Positions 8,701 through 17,514 of a stretch of DNA of 64,000 bases are shown piece after piece. The position numbers and the translations under genes are program-made. The notes below the pieces were generated by a model. It was not told the origin of the DNA. It was given only the letters and a program-made list of their open reading frames with translations, and did not search any database. Source of the stretch: Blastocatellia bacterium (lineage in GTDB: Bacteria > Acidobacteriota > Blastocatellia > UBA7656). The stretch covers positions 1 through 64,000 of the forward strand of contig DATENM010000105.1 in the NCBI GenBank assembly GCA_035275065.1, read 5' to 3'. Each line of letters begins with the position of its first letter. Positions within the stretch are counted from its first letter, which is position 1.

Positions 8701-9711
8701 ATGACGCAAGTCATCCAGATCAATCGCGAACATCCCGAAGCACAGCTCATTGAGCAGGCCGCCGCCATCATTCGCGAGGGCGGTCTGGTCGCATTTCCCA
8801 CGGAAACCGTTTATGGCCTGGGCGCGGACGCCATGAGCGAGCCGGCGGTCGGGCGCATCTTTGCGGCGAAAGGCCGGCCCGCCGATAACCCGCTCATCGT
8901 CCATGTCAGCGACCGCCGGATGCTCGACCGTGTCGCCGCCGAGGTCGGCGAGCAGGCCGAAAGCTTGATCGAAAAATACTGGCCCGGCCCGCTGACCCTG
9001 GTGCTGAAGCGGAAGGCCGATGTTCCTGCTTCAGTCTCAGCAGGGTTGCTGACCGTCGCCGTACGAATGCCTTTCAACGGCATCGCTTTGAGCTTGATAC
9101 GAACAGCGAACACGCCGATTGCCGCGCCGAGTGCCAACCGTTCGGGACGCCCAAGCCCGACGAGCGCCGCGCATGTGCTTGCCGATCTCGGCGGGCGCAT
9201 CGAGATGATTCTCGACGGCGGCGCAACCGCCATCGGCATCGAATCCACCGTGCTCGACATGACCGGCGACGTACCAATGGTGTTGCGGCCCGGCTGGGTT
9301 ACCGAAGAGCAGGTCGCCGCGGTCACAGGAGCGGTCACTCACGCTGCCGCGCCCGCCGAGTTGCAGCGCTCGCCGGGCACGCGCTATCGCCACTACAGCC
9401 CGCGCGCCCGCGTCGTGCTGGTCGAGCCGGGCGCGACGGCGTCGCTCGAAGCGATTTGTAAAGCCCATCTCAAAAGCGCAACCGTCGGCTTCATCGGCCA
9501 CACCGCGTTGGCGATTGAGGCCGCGAATTTTCAGGCGGTGAGCTTGCGGGCCGAGGCCGCGGATTACGCCGGCAACATCTATGCGGCGTTGCGCGAGATG
9601 GACGCGCGCGGCGCCGGCGTTGTCATTGTCGAGGGCATCAGCGACGCGGGCGCGGGCGCGGCGGTGATGGATCGCTTGCGCCGCGCCGCCTCCGAGATTA
9701 TCAGCGCATAA
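8701..9711 (+). CDS. L-threonylcarbamoyladenylate synthase, Sua5 type
   Basis: This enzyme makes threonylcarbamoyl-AMP from L-threonine, bicarbonate and ATP, the first step of the t6A37 modification of tRNAs reading ANN codons. Residues 15-195 form the YrdC/Sua5 core, with the signature GGLVAFPTETVYGLGADA and the APSANRSGRPSPT loop. Residues 210-336 form the extra Sua5 C-terminal domain, linked by SPGTRYRHYSPRA, so it is the long Sua5 form rather than the short TsaC form. It lies directly after thrS. No ribosome-binding site is visible because the repeat abuts the start, so it may depend on thrS readthrough or be leaderless. Confidence 0.93.
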   Translation: MTQVIQINREHPEAQLIEQAAAIIREGGLVAFPTETVYGLGADAMSEPAVGRIFAAKGRPADNPLIVHVSDRRMLDRVAAEVGEQAESLIEKYWPGPLTLVLKRKADVPASVSAGLLTVAVRMPFNGIALSLIRTANTPIAAPSANRSGRPSPTSAAHVLADLGGRIEMILDGGATAIGIESTVLDMTGDVPMVLRPGWVTEEQVAAVTGAVTHAAAPAELQRSPGTRYRHYSPRARVVLVEPGATASLEAICKAHLKSATVGFIGHTALAIEAANFQAVSLRAEAADYAGNIYAALREMDARGAGVVIVEGISDAGAGAAVMDRLRRAASEIISA

Positions 9712-9774
9712 CGCGGCTTTCGTAATGCGCGCGGCGGTCGCCGGGCTTATAATCAAAACCGACAGGAGACATCA

Positions 9775-10944
9775 ATGCAAGCACTTAAGAAACCGTCACT
9801 CACCGAAGATGGGTTGCAGTACGTCAGCGACGCGCCCGAGCCTCGCGTCGGCCACCGCGACGTCAAGATTCGCGTCGAAGCCGCCTCCATCTGCGGCACG
9901 GACCAGAGCATCTATCAGATCACTTCGCGGCAGGGAATGCGCGACGAGATGCTGGCCTATAACGGCGGCGACGTCGCCGGCTATCAGCCGATTATCATCG
10001 GCCACGAGTTCTGCGGCGAGGTCGTCGAGCTGGGCGAAGACGTTGATCCGGGGCTGGTCGGCGTCGGCGATTACGTCACCAGCGAAATGCACATCGCCTG
10101 CGGCCACTGCCAGCAGTGCCGCACCGGCCAGCGCCACATCTGCATGAACATTCGCGTCAAGGGGCTGCACCTGGACGGCGCGTTTGCGCAATACGTCGTC
10201 GTGCCGTGCGAGAACGTCATCAACCTCGAAGCCTTCGGCGGGCGCGCCGTCATCCCGCCGCGTTTCGGCGCCTTTCTCGATGCGCTCGGCAATGCCGTTC
10301 ACACCGTCATGGAAGGCGACATCGAAGGCAAGTCGGTAGCGATCCTCGGCTGTGGCGCGCAGGGCTTGATGGCGACCGCCGTAGCGCGCACGCTGGGCGC
10401 GACACGCATCTACGTCACCGATTATTCAAACCCGCGAGGTCACTTCGGCCCGCAACTGCTCGCCAGCCGCTTCGAGCTGGCGCGCGAGCTTGGCGCCGAT
10501 TTCTGCTTCGACACCAACGAAGAGGCCGCGCCCGGCCAACGCCCGCAGTTGTTCGAGCGCGCCCACAGCGAGCACGGCGGCGGCATTGACGTGATTCTGG
10601 AGATGAGCGGCGCCGAGTCGGCTTATAACGATGCCGGCGGGCTGGTGAAAAACGGCGGGCAGATTTTGCTCTTAGGGATTCCGGCGCGCCCGCTGCGCTC
10701 GTTCGATTTCGGCAAGTACGCCGTCTGGAAAGGCGTGACGATCAAAGGCATCTTCGGGCGGCGCATGTTCGAGACCTGGTACGCCATGCTTGATCTGCTG
10801 GCCTCGGAAAAGTCGCAACTGAAAGCCCGCCTCGAAAAGATCATCACCCGCGAGATGGTGCCGCTTGCCGACTTCGAGCGCGGCTTCGACATGGTGCGCT
10901 CGCACCAGGCCGTCAAACTGCTGCTCGCGCCCAACGGCGAGTGA
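9775..10944 (+). CDS. Zinc-dependent medium-chain dehydrogenase, threonine-dehydrogenase-like
   Basis: This 389-residue alcohol dehydrogenase has a GroES-like N-terminus with catalytic-zinc residues Cys40 and His77-Glu78 (IIIGHEFCGEVVELG). Four structural-zinc cysteines follow at 109, 112, 115 and 123. A Rossmann domain begins at VAILGCGAQGLMA. The Cys-Gly-Thr-Asp signature and overall spacing resemble L-threonine 3-dehydrogenase, apart from a short insertion between Cys40 and His77. A kbl gene 2.2 kb downstream supports a role in threonine to 2-amino-3-ketobutyrate conversion, but a sugar-alcohol substrate cannot be excluded. AGGAG precedes the start, and a TATAAT box lies at 9748-9753. Confidence 0.75.
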   Translation: MQALKKPSLTEDGLQYVSDAPEPRVGHRDVKIRVEAASICGTDQSIYQITSRQGMRDEMLAYNGGDVAGYQPIIIGHEFCGEVVELGEDVDPGLVGVGDYVTSEMHIACGHCQQCRTGQRHICMNIRVKGLHLDGAFAQYVVVPCENVINLEAFGGRAVIPPRFGAFLDALGNAVHTVMEGDIEGKSVAILGCGAQGLMATAVARTLGATRIYVTDYSNPRGHFGPQLLASRFELARELGADFCFDTNEEAAPGQRPQLFERAHSEHGGGIDVILEMSGAESAYNDAGGLVKNGGQILLLGIPARPLRSFDFGKYAVWKGVTIKGIFGRRMFETWYAMLDLLASEKSQLKARLEKIITREMVPLADFERGFDMVRSHQAVKLLLAPNGE

Positions 10945-10949
10945 TAACG

Positions 10950-12329
10950 TCACTCAAGCGGCTTTAGCTCGCCGAGCAGGGTTGGGAGTAACTCCGCGAC
11001 GGTCGGGTGAATGTGCATAGCGCGTTGGATGACCGTGTAGGGCGCACCGGCATACATCACGTCGAGCAGGATGTGAATGATCTCGTCGCACTCGATGCCT
11101 AACAACGACGCGCCGAGTATCGCTTTGCTCTCGGCGTCAACGACGACCTTCATAAAGCCTGCGGTTTCGCCCTTCTCAACGGCGCGACCGACGCGCGCCA
11201 TCTCGCGCTTGCCGATCAAGGCTTTCCTGCCCGACTGCCGCACTTCGCTTTCCGTCATGCCGCAACGCCCGAGCGGCGGATCAATATACAGCGCGTAAGC
11301 CGTGATGCGATCCGAAACGCGACGCGGGTCGTTGTCGAGCAGGTTCGCCGCGACGATCTCATAATCGTTATAAGCCGTGTGCGTGAACGCCCCTTTGCCG
11401 TTGCAATCGCCGAGCGCATAAACCCCCGCGACGTTAGTGCGTAGCTGATCGTCTACTTTGATATAACCGCGCTTGTCGGTTTCGATGCCGGCGTTGTCCA
11501 ATCCCAAATCATCGGTGTTCGGCACGCGGCCCACGGCTAAGAGCAGGTGCGAGCCGACGACCTGTTTCTCCGGGCGGTCGCAATCGATGTTGACGGCGAC
11601 GCCTTGCGCGTCGGGCGCAACCCCGATGCAGTTGGCGTTCAGGCGAATGTCTATGCCTTCGTCTTCGAGAATCGTTTTGATGGCGCCCGAAATGTCTTCG
11701 TCTTCGCGCGCAATCAAGCGCGGCATCTTCTCGATGATGGTGACGCGGCTGCCGAAGCGCCGGTACATCTGCCCGAACTCCAGGCCGATGTAGCTGCCGC
11801 CGACAATCACAAGGTGCTCGGGCAGAAAATCGACTTCCATCATGCTGGAGTTGTTCAGCGAGCTTACTTCACTGAGGCCGGGCATCGGCGGCGCGTAAGC
11901 GCGGCCCCCGACGTTGATGAAGATGTGATCGGCTTCGAGCAGATCATCGCCGACGCGCACCGTGCGGGCCGATTCAAAGCGCGCGTAGTTTTCGTAGACG
12001 GTGATGCCTTCGGTCGTGCGCATCAATTGTTCGACGCCGGTGTTCGAGCGCCGCACGATTTCGTCTTTGCGCGCTTTGACGCGTTGCATGTCAACTTTGA
12101 TTCCGTCGTCGATCATGACGCCGTAATCGCCGGCGCGGCGCGCCACATAAGCGGTGCGGGCGCTGGCGATCAGCGTCTTGGTCGGGATGCAGCCGTTGTT
12201 GACGCAAGTGCCGCCAAAGCGTTTGCGCTCGGCCACGGCGACGCGCCAGCCTGCGCCCGCCAGCCGCGCCGCTAGCGACGGCCCCGCCTGTCCTGTGCCG
12301 ATGATGATCGCGTCGTATGTTGTCGCCAT
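10950..12329 (-). CDS. FAD-dependent pyridine nucleotide-disulfide oxidoreductase (mercuric reductase-like)
   Basis: This 459-residue class I flavoprotein belongs to the dihydrolipoamide dehydrogenase/mercuric reductase family. The FAD-binding GTGQAG lies at 11-16, the redox-active pair is Cys42/Cys47 in GGTCVNNGCIPTK, the NAD(P)H fold starts at IVGGSYIGLEFGQ, and the C-terminal HIHPT-E motif supplies the base His441. It lacks the N-terminal HMA domain and C-terminal Cys pair of true MerA, and no mer genes are nearby. It lacks the lipoamide complex neighbours too, so the substrate is unknown. A strong AGGAGG precedes the ATG. It converges on the dehydrogenase gene with a 5-bp gap. Confidence 0.88.
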   Translation of the reverse strand: MATTYDAIIIGTGQAGPSLAARLAGAGWRVAVAERKRFGGTCVNNGCIPTKTLIASARTAYVARRAGDYGVMIDDGIKVDMQRVKARKDEIVRRSNTGVEQLMRTTEGITVYENYARFESARTVRVGDDLLEADHIFINVGGRAYAPPMPGLSEVSSLNNSSMMEVDFLPEHLVIVGGSYIGLEFGQMYRRFGSRVTIIEKMPRLIAREDEDISGAIKTILEDEGIDIRLNANCIGVAPDAQGVAVNIDCDRPEKQVVGSHLLLAVGRVPNTDDLGLDNAGIETDKRGYIKVDDQLRTNVAGVYALGDCNGKGAFTHTAYNDYEIVAANLLDNDPRRVSDRITAYALYIDPPLGRCGMTESEVRQSGRKALIGKREMARVGRAVEKGETAGFMKVVVDAESKAILGASLLGIECDEIIHILLDVMYAGAPYTVIQRAMHIHPTVAELLPTLLGELKPLE

Positions 12330-12351
12330 GCGGACTGCCTCCTATAGTTGA

Positions 12352-12987
12352 TCAGCGTATCTGGTCGAGAAAATAATCGCGCCAGCTTGCCGGCAGCGCT
12401 TCGACCTGCACGGCGCGGCGCAGCAAGGCTTGATCTTTGCCCTTGCCGACATAGAGCCGTGTGACGTCGCTGACGGTCACGCCCGCCGCGACCCGGCTGA
12501 CTTGTTCAATCGCGTCACCCGCGCCGACCTCGCCTTCTTCGATAACCGAGAAGTAAAAGCCGGTGCGAAGACTTTTCAGAAAGCGTCTAAGGATGTCGTC
12601 GCGCCCGAACTTCGCCGCCAGCTTGTAACACGGCATGCGCGGTTGCGTCACCTGGAACGTCGTTGAGCCGATGCAGTAGCGGTCGCCGATCTGCACCTCG
12701 TCTTCGAGCAGGCCCATGCTGGTGAAGTTCTCGCCGAACATGCTGTAGTCAATTTGCATATCCGACAGCTCGTCGCGCCAGTAAGCGTAATGCTCCGCCG
12801 GGTAAACGTAGACGGCTTTTTCAGCGCCGCCATGCACGGTGAGATCGGCCTGCCGGTCGCCGTCGAGATTCAATCGCCGCGCCCGGACTCGGCCGTCAAC
12901 CGGCGCCTTGAAAATTCCGGTGATAATCGAGCGGCCTTTGTAAACGATTTCGCGCGGCAACCCAACGTTGAGTGAGACGAGTTTCAT
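12352..12987 (-). CDS. MOSC domain protein, YiiM-like
   Basis: This 211-residue protein has a MOSC beta-barrel (residues about 30-160), including VHGGAEKAVYVYPAEHY and the conserved Cys120 in RMPCYKLA. In MOSC proteins that cysteine is linked to molybdenum-cofactor sulfur chemistry. The C-terminal 50 residues match the 3-alpha helical domain of the E. coli YiiM group, which reduces N-hydroxylated compounds. It is co-directional with the disulfide oxidoreductase, 22 bp upstream of it, so the two may form an operon and share electrons. That partnership is inferred. Confidence 0.88.
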   Translation of the reverse strand: MKLVSLNVGLPREIVYKGRSIITGIFKAPVDGRVRARRLNLDGDRQADLTVHGGAEKAVYVYPAEHYAYWRDELSDMQIDYSMFGENFTSMGLLEDEVQIGDRYCIGSTTFQVTQPRMPCYKLAAKFGRDDILRRFLKSLRTGFYFSVIEEGEVGAGDAIEQVSRVAAGVTVSDVTRLYVGKGKDQALLRRAVQVEALPASWRDYFLDQIR

Positions 12988-13174
12988 GGTTCATTCCTGG
13001 CTCATGTTTGTATGACGGCGATGCCGGATATTATTCCATAACTCGCGCTGCCTGAATACAAGTGCATGCGCATTTGAACAAGCCCGCCGGCGCGGGTAAG
13101 CTAGAGAATCGCTCCGTCACATTTCTTATCGGAGCCGTAATGATACGCCATCTTGAGACCATCAGGAGCATGCC

Positions 13175-14407
13175 ATGAATCCCAACGAACTTTATTCGAC
13201 GCTCACCCGCGAACTCGATCAGATCAAAGAAGCCAAGACGTTCAAGTACGAAGTGCCGCTGGAAAGCGAGCAGGGCGGCACGGTGACAGTTGATCATCAG
13301 CGCGTCGTCATGCTCGCGTCAAACAATTATCTCGGCCTGTCGAATCACCCGCGCGTCAAAGAGGCGGCGCATCGCGGCCTCGATGAATGGGGCTACGGGT
13401 TGGCGAGCGTGCGCTTCCTCTGCGGCACCGAACCGATTCACCTTGAATTAGAGCGGCGCATCGCGCGCTTTGTCGGCTGCGAAGCGGCCATCCTGCACTC
13501 GTCATGCTTTGCCGCCAACGAAGCCTTCTTCGCGGCGCTCTTGGCCAACGACTTTGGCGAGTCGAATTATCAGGACGTTATCTACAGCGACATGCTCAAC
13601 CACGCCAGCATCATTGACGGCGTGCGCTTGTGCCGGCAGATCGCCAAGCCGACCGTGTCGCGCCTCTATCGCAGCCGCGACCTCGACCACCTGCGCGAGA
13701 TGTTGGCCGAAGACCGCGACAAGAATTACCGCATCAAGATCATCGCCACCGACGGCGTCTTTTCAATGGAAGGGTTGCTGGCGCCGCTTGCCGATCTGGT
13801 CGAGATTGCCCGCGAGAATAACGCGCTGCTGTTTGTTGACGAGTCGCACGCGACCGGCGCGCTCGGTCGCACCGGGCGCGGCACGCCCGAAGAGCTTGGC
13901 GTCTATGGCGAGATTGACATCATCACCGGCACCTTCGGCAAAGCATTGGGCGGCGCATCGGGCGGCTTCATCGCGGGGCGCGCGCCGCTCATCGAGTTCC
14001 TGCGCCAGAAGTCGCGGCCTTACACTTTCTCGAACACCATGCCGCCGTCCGTGGTTGCCGGTTCCATCGAAGCCTTGAATCTGGTTGAAAACGATCCCTC
14101 GATTGTGAATGCCTTGCACGAGAATACCGAATACTTCCGCCGCGAGATCGTCAATCTCGGCTTTACGATCATCGAAGGCCGGCACCCCATTGTGCCGGTG
14201 ATGCTGGGCGAAGCGGCAGTGGCTCAGGACATGAGCCGCGAGCTGCTCGGCGAAGGCGTTTACATCAAGGGCCTGTGGTATCCCGTGGTGCCGAAGGGCG
14301 AGGCGCGCTTGCGGTCGCAGATTTCCGCCGCCCACACGCGCGATGACTTAGACCGCGCGCTTGCGGCGTTTCAGAAAGTCGGTCGCCGCCTCGGCGTCAT
14401 TGCTTGA
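13175..14407 (+). CDS. kbl: Glycine C-acetyltransferase (2-amino-3-ketobutyrate CoA ligase)
   Basis: This 410-residue enzyme belongs to the alpha-oxoamine synthase class. It cleaves 2-amino-3-ketobutyrate with CoA to glycine and acetyl-CoA, the second step of threonine degradation. The PLP lysine is Lys256 in GTFGKALGGASGG. The LNHASIIDGVRL motif is characteristic of Kbl. Other members of the fold (8-amino-7-oxononanoate synthase, serine palmitoyltransferase) are less likely because no biotin or sphingolipid genes are near. A GGAG Shine-Dalgarno lies upstream of the ATG. The probable partner is the threonine-dehydrogenase-like gene at 9775. Confidence 0.88.
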   Translation: MNPNELYSTLTRELDQIKEAKTFKYEVPLESEQGGTVTVDHQRVVMLASNNYLGLSNHPRVKEAAHRGLDEWGYGLASVRFLCGTEPIHLELERRIARFVGCEAAILHSSCFAANEAFFAALLANDFGESNYQDVIYSDMLNHASIIDGVRLCRQIAKPTVSRLYRSRDLDHLREMLAEDRDKNYRIKIIATDGVFSMEGLLAPLADLVEIARENNALLFVDESHATGALGRTGRGTPEELGVYGEIDIITGTFGKALGGASGGFIAGRAPLIEFLRQKSRPYTFSNTMPPSVVAGSIEALNLVENDPSIVNALHENTEYFRREIVNLGFTIIEGRHPIVPVMLGEAAVAQDMSRELLGEGVYIKGLWYPVVPKGEARLRSQISAAHTRDDLDRALAAFQKVGRRLGVIA

Positions 14408-14409
14408 TT

Positions 14410-14478
14410 ACCGCAGAGGGCGCAGAGGAACGCGGAGAATGAGCTGCCTCCTCCGCGTTCCTCTGCGCCCTCTGCGGT
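14410..14478. repeat. 28-bp perfect inverted repeat, CGCAGAGG units
   Basis: Arms 14410-14437 and 14451-14478 are perfectly complementary around a 13-nt loop. Each arm is tandem copies of a degenerate CGCAGAGG-type unit. Being just downstream of kbl it could end transcription by structure, but there is no T tract. Confidence 0.85.
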
Positions 14479-14678
14479 AAAAACGTTTGAATCACGCTGA
14501 CCTTTTCACGGCTTATCACATCTTTTTCACACCGTTTACAACTTGTTACAACGCTCGCGAAACCTCTCCCGCCGCCGCCTCGTTGATCGAAGTGTCAGCA
14601 CTCAAGCCACACTAAGGTAATCGCGCTCGCGGTGCCCCGATTGCGCGAAGTTCAAGACTAATCCACAAGGAGCAAGAG

Positions 14679-15959
14679 ATGAAGATCAGCCAGTTTCTCT
14701 TCCGCACCGCCGTCTGCCTGTCGCTAACCGGCGCGCTTGCCGCCGGCGCCTTTGCGGCCGGCAAGACCAATGGCAAGCGCTTTGAGTTCACCACCCAATC
14801 GAAAGAAGCCCGCGAGGCCGTCGCGCAGATCGTCTACAAGATCGAGACCTTCCAGGGCGGCCCCGACATGAACGCCATCGCCCGCAAGGCCGTCGAAGCC
14901 GACCCGAATTTCGCCTTCGGCTATTACCTGCTGGGCACCACTGCCGCCACACCGCAGGAAGGCAAGCCGAGCCTTGATAAGGCCGTCGAGCTGGCCAAGA
15001 GCGCCTCGGAAGCCGAGCGCCGTTACATCGAAGCCGTGCTGATTGCGCGCTCGCCGAAGTTCGCCGACTCGGTGCCGATCTTCCTTGACCTCGCCAAGCA
15101 GTACCCCGAAGAGCGCATGGTGCAGATGCTGCTCGGCCAGGTCTACACAGGCATGGGCAAGCTCGACGACGCCCGCGTCGCCTTCGAGCGCGCCGCCCAG
15201 CTCGACGGCAGCACGCCGCGCGTTTACACCTTTCTGGGCAACCTCGCCCTGCTGAAAGGCGACTACGGCAAAGCCCGCGAGCTGTTCAAGGCATCGCTTG
15301 CAAAGAAAGCCCCCAACACCGCGCCCTTCGGCCCGAATTACGGCATGGCCTACCTCTACGTCTACGAAGGCAACTTCAAGGAAGCGGTCAAGACGCTCGA
15401 AGCCTATGGCAACGAGTACATCAAGACCGGCCAGGAGAAGGTCTTTCCGTCGGTCTTCATCTGGAATTCCATCGCCCGCCTGCACCTCGAATACGGCGAC
15501 GCCAACGAGGCGCTGAAGTATTACGAGAAAGGCTACGCCACGGTGCCCGGCAGCTCAATTGATGATTTGCAAAAGAAGATCTGGCTCGGTCGCCTGCATC
15601 ACGGCAAGGGCCGCGCGCTGGCCAAGCTGGGCCGCGCCGACGAAGCCTGGAAAGAAGCCGAGCTGATCAAGCAGATGATCGAGCAGGGCGGCGAAGACGG
15701 CAAGCAGTTCTGGCCGTCGTATCATTACATCGCCGGCTATCTGAAGCTCGAAGCCGGTAAAACCGACGAGGCCCTGGAGCACCTGAAGCAGCAAGACATG
15801 ACCGACCCGTTCCACAAGCTGCTGCTGGCGCGCGCTTATGAAAAAGCCGGCAACACCGCCGAAGCGCAGAAGCTTTACAAAGAGATCACCGAGTTCAGTC
15901 AGGTGACGTTAGAGCGCGCCCTAGCTTACCCGGAAGCGAAGAAGAAGCTGAAGGCGTGA
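14679..15959 (+). CDS. Secreted tetratricopeptide-repeat protein
   Basis: This 426-residue protein begins with a clear signal peptide (residues 1-26, hydrophobic VCLSLTGALAAGAFAA then G). The rest is a helical array of TPR-like units, for example PRVYTFLGNLALLKGDYGKA, AWKEAELIKQMIEQGG and HKLLLARAYEKAGNTAEAQ. There are no catalytic motifs, so a periplasmic protein-protein scaffold is likely. An AAGGAGC ribosome-binding site sits upstream of the ATG. It lies 5' of the M16 peptidase pair, separated by a hairpin repeat, so co-transcription is uncertain. Confidence 0.85.
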   Translation: MKISQFLFRTAVCLSLTGALAAGAFAAGKTNGKRFEFTTQSKEAREAVAQIVYKIETFQGGPDMNAIARKAVEADPNFAFGYYLLGTTAATPQEGKPSLDKAVELAKSASEAERRYIEAVLIARSPKFADSVPIFLDLAKQYPEERMVQMLLGQVYTGMGKLDDARVAFERAAQLDGSTPRVYTFLGNLALLKGDYGKARELFKASLAKKAPNTAPFGPNYGMAYLYVYEGNFKEAVKTLEAYGNEYIKTGQEKVFPSVFIWNSIARLHLEYGDANEALKYYEKGYATVPGSSIDDLQKKIWLGRLHHGKGRALAKLGRADEAWKEAELIKQMIEQGGEDGKQFWPSYHYIAGYLKLEAGKTDEALEHLKQQDMTDPFHKLLLARAYEKAGNTAEAQKLYKEITEFSQVTLERALAYPEAKKKLKA

Positions 15960-15985
15960 AGCGCCCGAACCCGCGGGCGGAATAA

Positions 15986-16083
15986 AAACACGGAGGCACA
16001 GAGGCACGGAGACACGGAGAAAGCTCCGTGCTTCCTCTGTGCCTCTGTGTCTGCGTGTTTCCTTGTCTCTGTGCCTCCGTGTT
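15986..16083. repeat. Dyad repeat of CACGGAGG/CACAGAGG units
   Basis: The left arm is tandem CACGGAGG, CACAGAGG, CACGGAGA units. The right side has two complementary tracts, about 16022-16055 and 16060-16083, so more than one hairpin register is possible. It fills most of the gap between the TPR gene and the peptidase pair. The same word type occurs in many unrelated bacterial genomes as intergenic hairpins. Confidence 0.8.
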
Positions 16084-16158
16084 TAATATAGGCTTGTTGC
16101 CGCTGGCCTTGCCGCCGGTTTGAAAATCATTAGCCCGCCGCTTAGACTTATCCTTCGC

Positions 16159-17514
16159 ATGAGAAAAACACTCGCCACGCTGCTGGTCGCGCTCACCTTG
16201 TGCGCCGGCTTGCCCGTGTCGCAAGCGCAATCCTTCCGCGTCTCGTACACCGAGTTTCACCTCGACAACGGCCTGCGCGTCGTGATGTCCGTAGACACCG
16301 CCGCGCCGGTCGTCGCCGTCGCCGTCTATTACGATGTCGGCTCGCGCAACGAAGTCCGCGGCCGCACAGGCTTCGCTCACCTGTTCGAGCACATGATGTT
16401 TCAAGGCTCACAAAACGTCGGCAAGGGCGAGCATTTCAAGTACGTCGAAAGTAATGGCGGTTACCTGAACGGCTCGACGCACGTCGATTTCACCAACTAC
16501 TTCGAGTTTCTGCCGTCGAATCAGCTTGAGTTGGCACTGTGGCTCGAAAGCGACCGCATGCGCTCGTTGAAGATCACGCCGGCCAATCTGCAAAATCAGA
16601 AAGAAGCGGTCAAGGAAGAGAAGCGCTTGAGTTACGACAACCAGGCGTATGCTCCGGCGCTTGAGCAGATGGACGAGATGGTCTTTCACAACTGGGCGAA
16701 CGCGCATTCGACCATGGGCTCGATGGCTGACCTCGACGCCGCGGGCATCGGCGACGTGCAGCAGTTTTTCGACACCTACTACGCGCCGAACAATGCCGTG
16801 CTGGCCATCGCCGGCGACATTGACACGGCGCAGACCGAAGCCCTGGTGCGTAAATACTTCGCCGGCATCCCGCGCCGCGCCGCGCCACCGCCGGTTAACG
16901 TGTCCGAGCCTGCCGGCGTCGTCGTGCACAAAAAAATCGTTGATGATCCGCAGGCCGACACGCCTGCCGTGGCCCTTGCCTGGAAGACGCCCGACCGCCG
17001 CGAGCCGGACTTTTATGCAATCGCGCTGTTGAAAGCCATCCTCTTTGACGGCGACAGCTCGCGGCTTTATCAAGCGCTGGTCAAGAAAGCCGCCGCCGCG
17101 CTCGAAGTCCGCGGCACCCTCGAAGAGCGGCGCGGGCCGGGCCAGCTCGCCGTCTTCGTCGTTCACAAGGCCGAAGTCAAAAGCGATGCGGTGCAGGCCA
17201 TCATCGAAGCCGAGATCAGCCGCATCAAGCGCGACGGCGTCTCGGCAGACGAGCTCGCCAAGGCCAAGAATCAATATCGCCTGGGCCGCTTCACCTGCGA
17301 AAACCCGATTGAATGCACCGGCCTGCAAACCGCGCTCGGTCGCGCCCTGGAGCTGGCCGAATCTATCCTGTTCGACGGCGACCCGGCGCTCATCAACACG
17401 GAGCTGGATCGCTATTACGCCGTCAATGCCGAGCAGGTGCGCGCCGCCGCGCGCCGTCTCTTTGTCGAATCGAATCAAGCCGTCCTCTTCATCCGTCCCG
17501 CGAAACCGCAATGA
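16159..17514 (+). CDS. M16 family zinc peptidase, catalytic subunit
   Basis: This 451-residue exported peptidase has a signal peptide at residues 1-24 (LATLLVALTLCAGLPVSQAQ). The inverted zinc motif HLFEH (74-78) is intact and the third ligand is Glu153 or Glu154 in EAVKEEKRL, so it should be active. The second half is the structural M16 domain. The ATG at 16159 is chosen because it gives a complete signal peptide; the frame upstream opens only with a TTG. The stop overlaps the next start as ATGA, so the two M16 genes are translationally coupled and probably form a heterodimer, as in PqqF- or processing-peptidase-like pairs. Confidence 0.92.
   Translation: MRKTLATLLVALTLCAGLPVSQAQSFRVSYTEFHLDNGLRVVMSVDTAAPVVAVAVYYDVGSRNEVRGRTGFAHLFEHMMFQGSQNVGKGEHFKYVESNGGYLNGSTHVDFTNYFEFLPSNQLELALWLESDRMRSLKITPANLQNQKEAVKEEKRLSYDNQAYAPALEQMDEMVFHNWANAHSTMGSMADLDAAGIGDVQQFFDTYYAPNNAVLAIAGDIDTAQTEALVRKYFAGIPRRAAPPPVNVSEPAGVVVHKKIVDDPQADTPAVALAWKTPDRREPDFYAIALLKAILFDGDSSRLYQALVKKAAAALEVRGTLEERRGPGQLAVFVVHKAEVKSDAVQAIIEAEISRIKRDGVSADELAKAKNQYRLGRFTCENPIECTGLQTALGRALELAESILFDGDPALINTELDRYYAVNAEQVRAAARRLFVESNQAVLFIRPAKPQ

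Noticed and set aside
10950..12329. Mercuric reductase (MerA)
   Set aside because: The N-terminal heavy-metal domain and the C-terminal cysteine pair of MerA are missing and no mer operon genes are near.
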